This document shows positions 21,932-33,837 of a stretch of 64,000 bases of DNA, piece by piece. Source of the DNA: Nannochloropsis oceanica. Taxonomy: Eukaryota; Sar; Eustigmatophyceae; Eustigmatales; Monodopsidaceae. Below the pieces are notes generated by a model. It was given only the letters and a program-made list of their open reading frames with translations, was not told the DNA's origin and ran no database searches. Position 1 is the first letter of the stretch. Each line of letters begins with the position of its first letter. The position numbers and the translations under genes were made by a program. Where the stretch lies: NCBI GenBank assembly GCA_004519485.1, contig CP038122.1:186001-250000 (forward strand). Reading direction: 5' to 3'.

Positions 21932-23248
21932 TTATACAGGCAAAGATCGTCGAACTGGTTGGCCCCATGCGCCCCCAATGACACCTCTGACGCCCTCTAT
22001 CCCCACCGCCTCCTCCGCGATACGCTCGTCTTCTTCCCCCGATGATATGTGATCCGACTTTATGTCATCATCGCTTCCTCCATTCAACATCTCCGTCAAC
22101 GGAATCCGTTCATGGTACCCAAGATGCTCTTTCCTCCCTCCCGACCCCCCACCAAACGAACTCGGCAAACCCCCCCTCCCAGCCCCAACCTTGACGACCC
22201 CCCCTCCACTGCCGTTAACTTTGCTGCTGCTCATAATTCCTCCATAGAAAGTTGATGAACAACAAAGCTCAACAGGGTTGGTGCTGTACATGAGGGTAGA
22301 AATGATAACGAGGCTGACTCCGATCACAAACATTGGCGACAGTTGGACCTCTCCAAAAAACGTATAGCTCACCAAACACGACACCACGATAGAAATCGCC
22401 GTCGAGAAGCCCTTGAGCAAGCTATCAGCATGCTTTACCACCAATGCCACGACAATTCCACCTAGGGCCTGCAGCGCAATGACAGCCCACACAATAGAAG
22501 TATAACCATGGAAAAACCCGTGTTCATTTACCATTGCCGAGTCCGTGTACCATACCCCTACCGTCCCGACAATAATCCCAATCAAGGCTAACTCCACATT
22601 ACGCACCCATACCGATACCTCAGAGCCCTTCAGAACTTTCTCGAAATAGACGCCAGCGAAGCCACTCGAGCAACAGGCCAGGATGACCGAAACCAGGCCA
22701 ATCGTTATGTTCCCCGTCGCGGCAGCCACCTCACTGGCTGTACCCCCGGTCTTCAGGCCCGAGACCTGCACAAGGGAAACACCCCCCACCAAAACAACCA
22801 AAGAAAGCCACTTGGAGAGGTCGAGGCGCCGGCGGAGGAGGACAACGGAGAAGATGGCCGTGGTCAAAATTTTGAGCTGGTAAAGGACCTGGTAACTGGC
22901 CGCGTCCAAATTTGAGACAGCAATATAGGCCAAATTATTTTGCAGCGTGTAAAGGGATGCCGGGATGAGTAGCTTGGCAAAGTCCGCGGGCATGAGTACA
23001 ATTTCATGGTAGAGTTTAGACCAGAGGCCGCTGATACTCCCTTCCTCGATGCCGATCAGGCAAGAGGCCGCCACGAGCTTCACGATCTCAGACATGACCA
23101 CGGCCGTGCTGGAGATGTACATGACGTCGCCCCTACTACGGGAATACCGCATGGTCAAGGCCAGCGTGGAATTTTGCATGACAAGGACCAAAAGTGCCCC
23201 GTACTTGAGCATGTCAGCCCGTTTCATGTCCTTGAAAAGGACGTCCAT
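21932..23248 (-). CDS. Nucleotide-sugar transporter, SLC35A family
   Basis: Single-exon, 438-residue multi-pass Golgi protein. The sequence carries about ten hydrophobic segments and SLC35A landmarks: LVMQNSTLALTMRYSR, SSTAVVMSEIVKL, LYTLQNNLAYIAVSNLDAA, YQVLYQLKILTTAIFSVVLL, GFAGVYFEKVLKG, GGIVVALVVKHADSLLKGFSTA. These are shared by UDP-galactose, UDP-GlcNAc and CMP-sialate carriers; the sugar cannot be assigned, but UDP-Gal/UDP-GlcNAc is likeliest in a protist. A Ser/Gly/Asp-rich tail of about 90 residues follows the last helix. Start at the ATG before the MDVLFKDMKRADMLKY segment. Confidence 0.88.
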   Translation of the reverse strand: MDVLFKDMKRADMLKYGALLVLVMQNSTLALTMRYSRSRGDVMYISSTAVVMSEIVKLVAASCLIGIEEGSISGLWSKLYHEIVLMPADFAKLLIPASLYTLQNNLAYIAVSNLDAASYQVLYQLKILTTAIFSVVLLRRRLDLSKWLSLVVLVGGVSLVQVSGLKTGGTASEVAAATGNITIGLVSVILACCSSGFAGVYFEKVLKGSEVSVWVRNVELALIGIIVGTVGVWYTDSAMVNEHGFFHGYTSIVWAVIALQALGGIVVALVVKHADSLLKGFSTAISIVVSCLVSYTFFGEVQLSPMFVIGVSLVIISTLMYSTNPVELCCSSTFYGGIMSSSKVNGSGGGVVKVGAGRGGLPSSFGGGSGGRKEHLGYHERIPLTEMLNGGSDDDIKSDHISSGEEDERIAEEAVGIEGVRGVIGGAWGQPVRRSLPV

Positions 23249-23927
23249 CGCTATAAAGCGGTGGGTGCGGCAGGGAGGGACGAGCTGACAGCGGCAGAAG
23301 GAAAAGCCAGAGGATTTTAAGAGACTGTAGTCGTGTGGTCGATGGCAGCGCCTGTGGTTTTGTTTTTGTTCGGTTAGTATGGTGGATTTGGTGTTGCCGT
23401 GTTGGTTCCGTGTTGGGCGATGATGGGGCACATGGGGTCGTTGTGCGTTGTGGGCGCAGCAAGCGTCGTACTGCCATGTCTTCTATCCCCGATCCCAATC
23501 CCACCATAGCAGAGAAAGATGGAGCACTGGCTGCTGGTGGTGTGCTGGTGGGGCTACTGATGTCAAATTAGATGGGTTGTAGAAATCAGAGAGGGTACAA
23601 CAGAAGAGTATTCCTGTATTATGGGCCTTGTGAGAGGGTTTTCCCCTGTCCAGCCAAAGCAACCCCAAACTTCTCCCTAGGGGAAAATGCTCGGCTTGGG
23701 GAGTACCTTAGCATGTGTACAATCCTCTGAATTGTTTCAGACAAAGAATAGCTTGTGATGACTTCTTATACTTGCCACAATCATTCAGAAGCCTCCAGCT
23801 CTCCAATAATCATGACGACAACGAGAGGGTGCTTTGAGATGCAAGAAGCTTAACTCCTGGCTTGTTCTTTCCTCCAGCGCTCACGCCGCCCCTGTCGCAC
23901 CCGTCTCAAACCACAGACGACCGCAAG
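23249..23927. promoter_or_regulatory. Divergent promoter region
   Basis: Gap of 0.68 kb between the transporter and NSF starts. A 9-base inverted repeat (ttttcccct 23639-23647, aggggaaaa 23679-23687) is the only structure noticed. Confidence 0.4.
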
Positions 23928-26212
23928 ATGGATCTTGCCATTGGGCAGCAGCCGAGTAATAGCCTGGCCTACACGAACCGGTGCGTTGTTGCGTAATGCA
24001 CGGAAGGAAGCCGATCCTCATTTTCACTCCCTGCCCCTCCCCTCTCTTCCGTCCCGTCGTACGCAGAGTGTATGTGAGTCTGGCCGACTGGGACGCGCTG
24101 CTAGCACGCGTGACGAATCCTGATGCAAGCAGGACGGGAGAGGACGCTTTGCTGGTGAGCGTGAATGGGCTGGTTTTTACGGCAAGCTACAACAATGGCA
24201 TCGACACCGGCAACTTGGGCCTCAACTCCTTGCAACGACGCTTTGGGTTGTTTACGCTGATGCAGCGGGTCAAGGTGGACATCTTTGAGAGTAATGCAGG
24301 CCTGGCACTGACTTCAGTGGTGGTACGCGTGGATTTGCTTGCCAAGGGGAAGGTCAAGGCGCCCGTGCAACTAGCCACGGAAGAAATGGCAGGCATCTTG
24401 AAAGCCACCTACCTTTCCCAGGTCCTGCAGATAAATCAGTCCCTGGCTTGGGATTTCAACGGCACCAAGCTGGAGTTGACGGTGGAGAGCTTTAAGAAGC
24501 TGGTCCCGGGGGGAGATAGCCCAAATGCGGGTCAGATGCTGCAGCCGACCGATGTAGTGTTCACGAAGGAGAAAGGGGCGATGGTGGTCTTGTCGGGGGC
24601 GAACTCGGGGGCGCCTCGTGATAACATCATCAATCCGGATTTTGATTTTGGCAAGCTGGGTATTGGAGGATTGGGGAATGAGTTTAATCAGATTTTCCGG
24701 AGGGCATTCGCATCAAGGGTGTTTCCGGGGCACATTGTCAAGCAGTTGGGGATCAACCACGTGAGGGGGATGTTGTTGTGGGGGCCGCCAGGGTGTGGTA
24801 AGACGTTGATTGCCCGTACGATTGGCAAGATTCTTAATGCGCACGAACCAAAAATCGTTAATGGGCCTGAGGTGCTTGATAAGTATGTGGGGGGTTCGGA
24901 GGAGAAGATAAGAGCGTTGTTCGCAGACGCGGAAAAGGAGCAGGTAGAGATGGGGGATGCGAGTGGGTTGCATGTGATAATATTTGATGAGATTGATGCG
25001 ATTTGTAAGACTCGGGGGTCAAGTCGGGATAGTACGGGGGTATCGGACTCGATCGTAAATCAGTTGTTGTCCAAGATTGATGGGGTGAACTCGTTGAACA
25101 ACATTTTGGTGATAGGTATGACGAACCGAAAAGACATGATTGATGAGGCCATCATACGGCCCGGTCGTCTAGAAGTGCACGTTGAAATTGGCTTGCCGGA
25201 CGAGGCAGGGCGGTTGCAGATCATCTCGATCCATACCAAGAGCATGCGGGACCACAAGAGAATTTCTCCCGAGGCGCTCGACAAGATGGCGGAGCTCGCG
25301 CGGGCGACCAAGAATTTTTCAGGAGCGGAGATCGAGGGTCTTGTTAAGTCGGCGGCATCCTTTGCATTTCAACGTAATGTGAATGTAAAGGATCTGTCGA
25401 AGCTAAATGAGGCAGACTTGGTGGTCCAGTGGTCTGATTTCCAACTAGCCCAGCAAGAGGTCCAGCCTCGCTTGGGAGCCAATTCAGAGGAGCTGGAAGT
25501 GTTATTCCGGAACGGTATCGTCCCCTATGGCCCGGCTTTTGACTCGGTCATGATGACGCTGAGGAGATTTGTGCAGCAGGTGAGGGTGTCGGCACGCACA
25601 CCATTGTTGTCCCTTCTGTTGGAGGGGGCGCCAAGCACGGGGAAGACGGCTATAGCGGCCTCGCTCGGGGTGCAGAGCGAGTTTCCGTTTGTCCGGGTGG
25701 TGTCGGCGGATGCTATGGTAGGTTTTTCGGAAGCGGCTAAGTGTGCGGCAATATTGAAAGCTTTTCAGGACAGTTCGAGGTCGCCGTTGTCGGTTGTGAT
25801 TTTGGATGATTTGGAAAGGTTGATTGACTACTCTCCGATCGGTCCCAGGTTTAGTAATACTGTAGTACAGACGCTTTTGGTATTGTTGAAGAAACCGCCA
25901 GTCAGCCCGGAGAAACGATTAATGGTCATTGGAACGACGTCGGTGGCGGCACATTTGGAGGACCTGCAGTTGGTGCAAGGTTTCAATGTCATGTTGAATG
26001 TGCCGCAGTTAACGGGGGGGGAGGAGATCAAGGCGGTGTTGAGGGAGGTGGTGGCCGGACTGTCCCAGAAGGAGATGGATGACATTGCCTCTGCAATTAG
26101 TAAGCCGATTGGGATCAAGCAGCTATTGATGGTGACAGAGATGGCCCGGCAGGAGGAGGAGACGGTGTCGACGGATCGATTTTTGGAGTGCTTGCATATT
26201 TGTGGATTTTAA
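23928..26212 (+). CDS. NSF: N-ethylmaleimide-sensitive factor (NSF/Sec18)
   Basis: Hexameric AAA ATPase that, with SNAP, takes apart SNARE complexes after membrane fusion. Exons 23928-23980 and 24067-26212 with an 86-base intron give 732 residues, standard for NSF. N domain: LAYTNRVYVSLADW and the KVDIF...VRVDLL segment. D1: GPPGCGKT Walker A, FDEIDAI Walker B, NQLLSKIDGV and TNRKDMIDEAIIRPGRLEVHVEI. D2: GAPSTGKT and VILDDLERLIDYSPIGPRFSN. All catalytic motifs of both rings are intact. The first exon provides only 17 codons plus two bases. Works with the Rab2-like and DHHC-type trafficking genes in the wider window only by theme. Confidence 0.95.
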
Positions 26213-26808
26213 TTCATTCGAGGAGGGATGGAGGATGTGGTGTGTGGTTTATGCTGGCGGGGGGCGCACAAAAGGGGAAAAAGGTTTGACATGAAGTGCA
26301 ATGTCGAATCAAGGTTGGATAAGAAGTTCTTTGACATGCGCAAAGCACTCACACAAGCATCAATCGGAAACTGTAAAGAGGAAGTGAGGGAGAGAGAGTG
26401 GATAACGTGGGAGGGCGGGGAGGAGGAGGACTGGACGAAAAAACGGATCAGGTCGTAAAGTTGACGACCTATCAAAGTTGTATGTACTTTTATATCTATT
26501 TGTAGACATATGTAAGAAGAGGAAGAGCGAATTAAGATGCGCTGAGAAACCGAATTAAGGACAGAACAAAAGGAGAGAAAAGGATCATGACCCGATCTAT
26601 TTTTTCCCCTCCGCGTATCCAGAATGCATTTGTTCCCCCCCCATGATTGTTTCGGTTGTGTGCGTGGTTTCATCGTCTTGTGCTTGGTTTCATCGTCTTG
26701 TGCCCATCAGCTTTGGTTCAGCGTACCCCGTGGTTACGCGTCCACCCCAGAGACCAGGCGAGAGCACGGAAGCGTCTCTCCTTACCATCCGCCCTTTCTC
26801 ACTCTTTC
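26213..26808. other. Convergent intergenic spacer
   Basis: Region of 0.6 kb between NSF and MAM33 3' ends. It includes a local duplication of a phrase near tggtttcatcgtcttgtgc at 26664-26702. No gene supported. Confidence 0.4.
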
Positions 26809-27759
26809 TCACTTGGCACCAACAAAGCCCGTCACCTCCTCAAGGAAGTCTACATAATGCTCCTTCTCCTTTTCATAAGCAAAGTAGGACACAAACACAG
26901 CCAGTTCTTCATCAATGTGCCGCGCAGCCAAGTAACGCGTGAAAGCATCTTGGACATCCTCAGGGTACTCTGAAAAATCTGACCAATACAAAGTCTCATC
27001 ATCCCATTCCCGGCCCTGCGAATCGAACGCCACTTTCTCCACCCACACTGTGTTGGTAAACACCAGTGAGAACATCAACTTGTGGTGGGCCTTGGCAATG
27101 CTCACCACCCCTCGGACCCCCACCGTGTAGTCCTCGATCTTCTCCCCATCCAGTTCCTGAGGATCCAGCTCGTCCTCTGTCGTGTCCTGCACATCAAACT
27201 GCACCAAAATTTTCTCCAAATCGTGCTTTGTATGCATCTTGATAATACTGATGTGGTAGATGAAAGACAGGGTTGGAAGATACCCATTATCAATGAATTA
27301 CAGGGCATAGCCAACCTCCTAACCCCCTTTGCACTCCCGCCGGACACCGAACCACGTCCCCACGTACCTGCTCCCGGGGGACTCCTTGATGTGAAAGCGC
27401 TTGTGGATCTTGTCCGATACCTCCTCCAGCTCCGGTGCTCGATCCTCATTCTCCACCAGCTCCTTCTCTTCCTGCAACTCTCGGCCTAGTAAATCAGCCA
27501 GCGCCGCGCTTGTGCTCGATCGTCCTCCCGCCCCGGTCCCTACAGGCATATCCCCATTCGGCATGGCGTCGCTGCCAGCGTGTGTGACCAAGCTGCGCGT
27601 CACCACCGAGGATGGCGCCGCCAGCTGCCGGCAGACCACCGCAGCCATGGCACTCGCACCGTTGCGTGGCATAAGACTGACCACGATTTGATGTTGCTGT
27701 AGGGGCACGGGAGAGGCGGCGGCGCGACGCAGCAAGGCCACGGTCGACGAGCGGAACAT
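26809..27759 (-). CDS. Mitochondrial acidic matrix protein p32/MAM33
   Basis: Exons 27368-27759 and 26809-27247 encode 276 residues. The N-terminus is Arg/Ala/Ser-rich and low in acids (MFRSSTVALLRRAAAS), a mitochondrial targeting peptide. The core has the p32 pattern: ELQEEKELVENE, VQFDVQDTTEDE, FSLVFTNT, YWSDFSEYPEDVQDAFTRYLAARHIDEELAVFV. p32/MAM33 (C1QBP) forms a doughnut-shaped acidic trimer in the matrix and supports mitochondrial ribosomes. The two exons join through a split Ser codon (AG/T). Total length agrees with yeast MAM33. Confidence 0.9.
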
Positions 27760-28810
27760 AATGAAAGGATCTTCTTCTATAAATGTGCATGTACGGGCCG
27801 GTGAGACTCAGGCCAGGTTCTCACTCAAAGCTCAAAATCTGGGGGTAAGCACCCGAGTCACCATCCACTCATGATTTTCAAGAGGCGGCGCCAGGCTGGG
27901 TTTGGGGAGGTTATTCCCCCCCCCTTTCCCCCCCCCCCGACCTTCGACACATTTATTTAGAGGTTTAACCAGGGGCAATATCGATCTCATGAGAGACCAA
28001 AGATGAACTTAAATCTATCAAATCAACCAAGTGCCTGATATAATTTTCCGCGTCGGCTGTCAGCGCAGGCATTGCGCTGCCTACAGCTTCGACCTCTGCT
28101 TAGAAAATGTAAGTTTTGGATAGCCGATTGTGTATACGATGGGGCATTTTATATATTATCTCCGCTTCCTGTTGATAAACAGGGTGAGTGGATCCTTTTC
28201 CCTATCCTTCTTTCAAATATAAATTGATCGACGTGTCTGCTCATGGCCTCTTCGGGGAGCTTTTTATTCTCCTTTGTATTTCTTCATCTTCTTCATCATC
28301 TTCTTCTTCTTCTTCTTTTTCTTCTTCTCCTCAATCTTCCTCTTCTTCTCTTCCTCCTTCTCCTTCTGATTCTTCTCCACCTTCTTCCTCTTCTTCACTT
28401 GCTTCTGTCTTCTTTTCCCATTTCTTCTTCTTCTTCTTCTTCTTCTTCTTCTCCTCCTTCACTTCTTCTACCTCCTTCTTCCTTCTTCATGTTCTTCTTC
28501 TAATCCCTGGAATTTAAAGGAGACATCAATGGAAATTTCTATCTACTCACACTAGCCTTCCGGCATCACACACTACTCTCACTCACTGACTCTCTCACAA
28601 GGAGAGGAAAACAAAATGGGTTGGTCTGATGGGCTCAATTACTCTCTTTATTCCTCTCCGTCGTCCAAAATGCGTACACTTTTTCCGCTCTGTCTATCTA
28701 CTTTCACTTGCTTTTTGTCGTGCTTATGTATTAGTGAAGTGGTCGCCGTCTTGCATCGCATGAAACAATTAGCCTGTTTCCTCAGTAATGAACTCGTCGT
28801 CCTTCTCCCT
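27760..28810. other. Intergenic region with C-runs and TTC tract
   Basis: Upstream of MAM33 and downstream of the SAPS gene. It holds long cytosine runs at 27917-27940 and a 240-base pyrimidine tract, listed separately. Frames in the tract are low-complexity and not genes. Confidence 0.5.
28265..28505. repeat. TTC/CTT-rich pyrimidine tract
   Basis: About 240 bases composed nearly only of T and C on the plus strand, mostly ttc triplets with occasional tcc. Such mirror-symmetric homopurine/homopyrimidine tracts can adopt triple-helical DNA. It lies 0.3-0.55 kb beyond the SAPS gene stop. Confidence 0.85.
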
Positions 28811-31800
28811 TCAGCTGTTGCCTATCTCAGCAGACGTTGATCCTGCCCCTCCTCCACTTCCGCCTCCCTCCTGCTGTACACTGTTGGTCGTGGCGGCGGC
28901 CACTGAATAGGAAAACTTCTTCACTTTATCCCCATCCTCACCGTCGCCGCTATTATTCTCCTCGTCGTTGAGATCGTTGCTGTTGTCCACCGCAGCCGCC
29001 GCCGCCGCCGCCGCCGCCGCCACTGCTCTCGGACCCGTTCCGGTGCCACGCTTAAGGTGCACCGTCGTGGAAGACGAAAAGAAATCATCCTCCTCTTCGT
29101 TGCTATCTTCCTCCTCATCCCCGTCGTTCCCTTTGTTTACCTTATCCCCTCCCCCTCCTGCCCCCCCTCCCGCTTGCATGCCCATGAAACCCGGCACATC
29201 ATCGAAGTCACTACTTACCGGCGTCCTGCCCCTCCCACTCCCAATGATGTAATTACTGGCGGCAGCACTCCCAAGCGGCATGGTCAACGTGTCCAAGGGG
29301 GGGAAAGAAACGCTCGAAAAATCCGCCCATCCCTCTCCAAACGTCCCCCCCGACGGCGCTCCCTCCGCAAAGGCCTTGGCTGCCCACCCACCTGCAACCA
29401 GGCCCGGAACATGGCCCTTCCTCGTCTGCGCCGACTCTTCTCCTTCCTCATGACCGTTACTCTCCCTGCTCCTGCTGCTCATTTCAAAACTCTCCTTGTC
29501 GTTGGGGAAAATGCTCTCGTCGTTCTCGAAGGGATCCCGCCCCATCCGCACCTCCGCTTGACGCTGCTCCATGGCTATCCACCGTCCTTCTTCGTCATCG
29601 TCTTCTTTCTCCTCCTGCATCTGATGCCTGTCCCCTCTTCGCCAACTCGACCCTGCTCCCCCCTCCTGCATCTGCTGCTCCCCCCCACCCTCCTCCCCTA
29701 CCCCTCCCTCACTTCCCACCTCCACCCCCGACAACCTCTGCGCCAAATGGTCCGAAATGACATCGAAATCCGGCCCTCCCTCCCCCTCCCCTCCCTCTCC
29801 ACTGTTATCACCACCGAATGTCGTGGTCAGCTTATTCTCATCCGCGCGGGAAGGGATGGGGTACCCACCGAGAGGGTGGCTTTGGGTGGCCGTTACTTGT
29901 GCTAACTTTCCTTGAGTAAAATTCAACCATCGTTCCTTCAAGGCAGGGTCTATGACCGTTTCCATTACTTGAGCAAAGGAGGGACGACTGTCTTGCGTAG
30001 TTGACATCGAGGGGTGATAGTCGCCGGCAGGAAGCTGCTGCAACTTTTGTTGCTGCTCCGAGGAAGAAGAGGAGAGAGAGAGGGAGGGACCACGCCCCTC
30101 GGCGGCTGACAGCAAGAGACCTGCAACAATGGGGTCATCTACATCCACGTCCACAGCCCCTTCATCCCCCCCTTCCTCGAGCAGGGGTGGGTGGTACCGG
30201 GCGGCCTCCATGATGGCTTGAGACATAATAAACACATGGCCCATGTAGCCACGTCGGCACCGACGGAGACCTCTGTTGCTGCTGTGGCCCGCAGTCGCAG
30301 CCGCATTGGAGAAAGAGTCGTTGGTGCTGCTGATAACGTTGACGGCGGTCATGGAGAGGGAGGAGCAGGCAGGAGCGAGCGGGCTTACGCCTATTGCCGC
30401 TGTTGCTGCGCCTTGGGCGGGTGCGACAGGATGGATCGCAGAAAAGGTCTCTTCTTCTCCTTCCCTCCCTTCCTCCCCTCCCTCAACGTTCATGGGCACC
30501 GGCTGTCCGCACTCCATTTCGACAGACATAGGACCGGTGGCGTGCTCAGCAGCAGCATCAGCCACAGCAGCCGCCCTCGCCTCCTCGCTCCCTTTATCCT
30601 CCATCATATCCTTCCCCTTCGCCTTCGCCACCATCCCTTTCCGCATCGCTCCCTCCTCACTTCCCTCCTCCACCATGACATCATGTGCCTCCATCCTATC
30701 GTTGTAATCACTCGCATCCAGGATCCGCTCCAATATCGCCCCCTCCTTCACTAAATACGTCTGCAGTCCCAGCCTGGACGGTCCCGCGTCCATGATCCAG
30801 GTCACGATTCTAGTGATACTCTGATGCAGTACACTGGTCCACTCATACTTAAACAGCATATCCAAGCACACCTTCAAGATCCCTCCGTCCTCCAAGGGCC
30901 TATCGACACGCGCCGAGCAGAGCTTGACCAATGCCTCCACGTGACGCACGAGCTTTAGGCGGGTCAAGCCGAGCTTGGGCGCCGGGTCTTTCACTTGAGT
31001 GGCCACGGTCCGGGTATCTGATTCGTGGGTCTGGAGGTAGATGCGGATGTGAGGGAGGGAGGCGATAAGCTTCTCGACCACTTCCTCCGAAAGATTGGCG
31101 ACGCCGCTGCTTTTTCCGAAGGAGAAGGCTTTTGATGCCCCGTCTGGGCCGTCGTTGACTTCCACCTCAACCGCTGGTGCTGTTGGGATGGTAGGGGATG
31201 CGCCGTCAGAGGACGCGGGAAGGGGGCTGGTGTCTGGTGTTGGCGTGTCTCCTTCTTCATGTGGTTGCTCGGAAAAGGAGGTGCAGGGAGAGGAGGAGGA
31301 AGAGGAGGAGAGAGGGGTCGACTCCTGCTGGTCCGCTGCTGGTGCTGGTGCTGCTGGTGATGCTGTATCTTCTCCCTCGCCTTCAGCATCGGGCATTGAT
31401 TCTTCCACGGGCAGAGGGGGAGAAAGGGGGGAGGCAAGCACCCCTATTTGTTGCTGCCCCATGTCCCACTGCAATTTGATCGCTTGCGGTCGAGACAAAA
31501 GCGCCTCCACAATCGTCAAGGCAGAGAGCATACTCGACCTCTCCTCCTTCACCACCGCCAAGGCCTGTGCGGCCACCACCTCAGACGGCTGGGTGAGGTC
31601 GAGAGCAGGAATGGCGATCTCGACCAGCCGTGCAACCTTATCAGTCAAACACCTGATAAAAATTGAATCCGGGCTTGCATGATCAATCACTTCCAGCAAC
31701 AAACTCGCCACATGCGTATGAGTCGCCGCTGTTCCTTGCCCTCCCTGGCCTCTTTCCCTTCCTTCCTCCTCCCCTGCCGCGGCTTGGGTCTCCCCCCTCT

Positions 31801-32847
31801 CTACTAATTGATCCACTAAAATGTCCACCACCTCCGGCATGCTGCTCCACTGACACGTCAACAAACTCAAGTCCACCGCATGCCCGCTCCCTGACGCATC
31901 CTCCCCCCCACTTTCCCCTATGTCCAGCCCCACCTGCTGCTGTCCTCCCCCCCCTCCCCCAGCCTGCCCATCCCACACAGGCTGGAACAAGAACAGTCGC
32001 TCCACGACCTGCATAATCGAATAATTGTTCAAATGCCGTACAAATTTCCGGAAAAGAGGTAAGCCCCCCCCATTTAAAAAAGCCATCAACTCCTGGCATT
32101 TTCTCCTTAACAATGCAAACACGACTTTTTCAAAGTAACCTGATAACCGGTCATCGAGCTCTCCCTCTGTGTCTAAAAGGGAGAAAATACGTTGAAGCAT
32201 CATGCCGTCCTTCATGGAGATCAAGGCGTCCAGCACGTGGTCGTTTTCGCAACAGATGACTTCGCAAGTCATGTAGGGGTACTTATGCACGCGCTTCTCG
32301 TCAGCTGATGGAGGGGGGGGGTTGACGAGGAAGGACACCATCTCCTCCAGAGTGTCGTCTTTCGCCAGACTGTAGCGGATGGATAGAGGGAGAGTCAGTC
32401 TAGGGGTTCGCGTATCTACGTATATCGAAAAATGGGACAGAAATTCCGCGGCCACAAAAAAGCTTTTCCTCCAATTATGGTCCCCTCCCTCTTCTCCATA
32501 TCCATCCCCCGTTGTCATCCCCTCCCTCTTCTCCATATCCATCCCCCGTTGTCATACGTACAAATCGATGAGGCGGGTGTTCATGGACTTAATCTCTTGA
32601 AGCACATCGTCCTCATCAAAAATCTCCGTTAGCGTGTAGTCACCTCGGTCCAACAAATCGTTCACGGGGCTGTTAAAGAGTATACAAAAAGAAAAAAAGA
32701 GTGAGATAAAAAAATGGGCGAATGCCATAGAGCTTTCGATATGATGGTCATGTCATCAACACAACTTGACTGCATATACACGTACCTCGCAAACGCGAAG
32801 CCTTTCCCCCAATAATCCCCCTGACCAAAAGATTGAAAAAGTGCCAT
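28811..32847 (-). CDS. SAPS-domain protein phosphatase regulatory subunit (SIT4-associated, PP6R)
   Basis: Exons 32786-32847, 32562-32669 and 28811-32369 encode 1242 residues. The N-terminal 600 residues follow the SAPS family (yeast SAP155/185/190, animal PPP6R1-3): SPVNDLLDRGDYTLTEIFDEDDVLQE, RLIDFLAKDDTLEEMVSFL, KYPYMTCEVICCENDHVLDAL, SGYFEKVVFALLRRKCQELMAFL, NNYSIMQVVERLF. These subunits bind the SIT4/PP6 catalytic subunit and direct it to cell-cycle and TOR targets. The C-terminal half is low complexity, rich in Glu, Ser, Gly and Ala with a run of alanines. The start ATG at 32847 gives MALFQSFG, a usual length for SAPS starts; a CTG/CAG tract sits just upstream. Confidence 0.88.
32482..32555. 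repeat. 37-bp exact tandem duplication in intron
   Basis: Two identical 37-base units, 32482-32518 and 32519-32555, start six bases inside the 5' end of intron 2 of the SAPS gene. The intron is otherwise ordinary. Confidence 0.9.
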
Positions 32848-32861
32848 AATCACGGAGATCC

Positions 32862-32893
<32 letters not shown>

Positions 32894-33837
32894 ACGATGA
32901 TAACGATGATTGTGATGATAAGACTGCTTACTGTTTCCTGCTAGTGGGTGCCGTGCGCCGTCGCTGTCACTGTCGCAATGTGCGCTCAGCCGCGCCCGAC
33001 GTGGGTTCGTGATACGAGCTCGCAAGGGCCAGTCAAGGGGCTGACGGTAGGTAACGGGTAAAGGCACGGGCCCTTGCGCTTGCTGACGCCACAGACTCTG
33101 GGATGGGGTGGGATGGGGTGGGTTGTGGGATTAGAGTTTGCGTGCGGGCATCGCAAAGATGGGATTTGTTCTGATTTCTGCGTTGTTCTCATAAATCAGT
33201 GGGTGGAGCGTGATGGAAGCCCGTAACTACAGAACAGGGCACAAGATCCTTCCCCTCGCGCCGGCTCTTCCTATATTAGCAGCCAGATGTGTGGAGTTAT
33301 GGGCATTCATGGAGGGGGTAACATAGCCCGGGCAATTCGCCTCCACGCGGTGGGTGGTGAAGGAAGAGCAAGAAAACCATGGCAACAATAACCGACGCGC
33401 GCACCACCCCACGAGCGTTGCTTCCCCTTTCCCCATGTTCACTACACATTGAAACCCCAGCACGTCTCGCAACCACGCTCCGCAGGTAGGAGATCTTCCA
33501 TAACCTGTTCACGGGACTTTTGTATGCGCATGTTCATTGTCCCGAGCATCAAAAAGTGTGAGCGTGCCTATTACGGCCTTGTCTCGGCCCATTGGGGTGT
33601 TGGGTGCTGGTGTCGGCTTCTTTATTTTCTTCTTTACAGGCTCTATCAAGCCCTTCATTGGCTGGCACATTAAAAAGGATGATCAAAAACACCGTTGATC
33701 AAGACCTGGTGGACAGCTCACTCTCACTATCTACATTAAACAATTATTCCATCTCCCAAATCCAAGATCGAGCCCCGCTCTTAGCCCCCCAGTTTTATAA
33801 AGGCTTTACTGCTACGGCTTATTACATTTTCAAGCGC
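32848..33837. promoter_or_regulatory. SAPS gene upstream region with CTG tract
   Basis: About 1 kb between the SAPS start and the stop of the UBR-box gene, both on the minus strand. It holds a CTG/CAG tract at 32863-32892 and a G-rich gggatggggt tandem at 33101-33125. No gene supported. Confidence 0.45.

Noticed and set aside
23639-23687. 9-bp inverted repeat as terminator
   Set aside because: Nuclear eukaryotic genes do not use intrinsic hairpin terminators and it lies in a divergent promoter.
27917-27940. C-run as possible i-motif/G-quadruplex promoter element
   Set aside because: Position relative to the MAM33 start and run interruptions give no firm support.
28188-28517. Ser/Phe- and Leu-rich frames
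   Set aside because: Products of the TTC tract, not protein genes.
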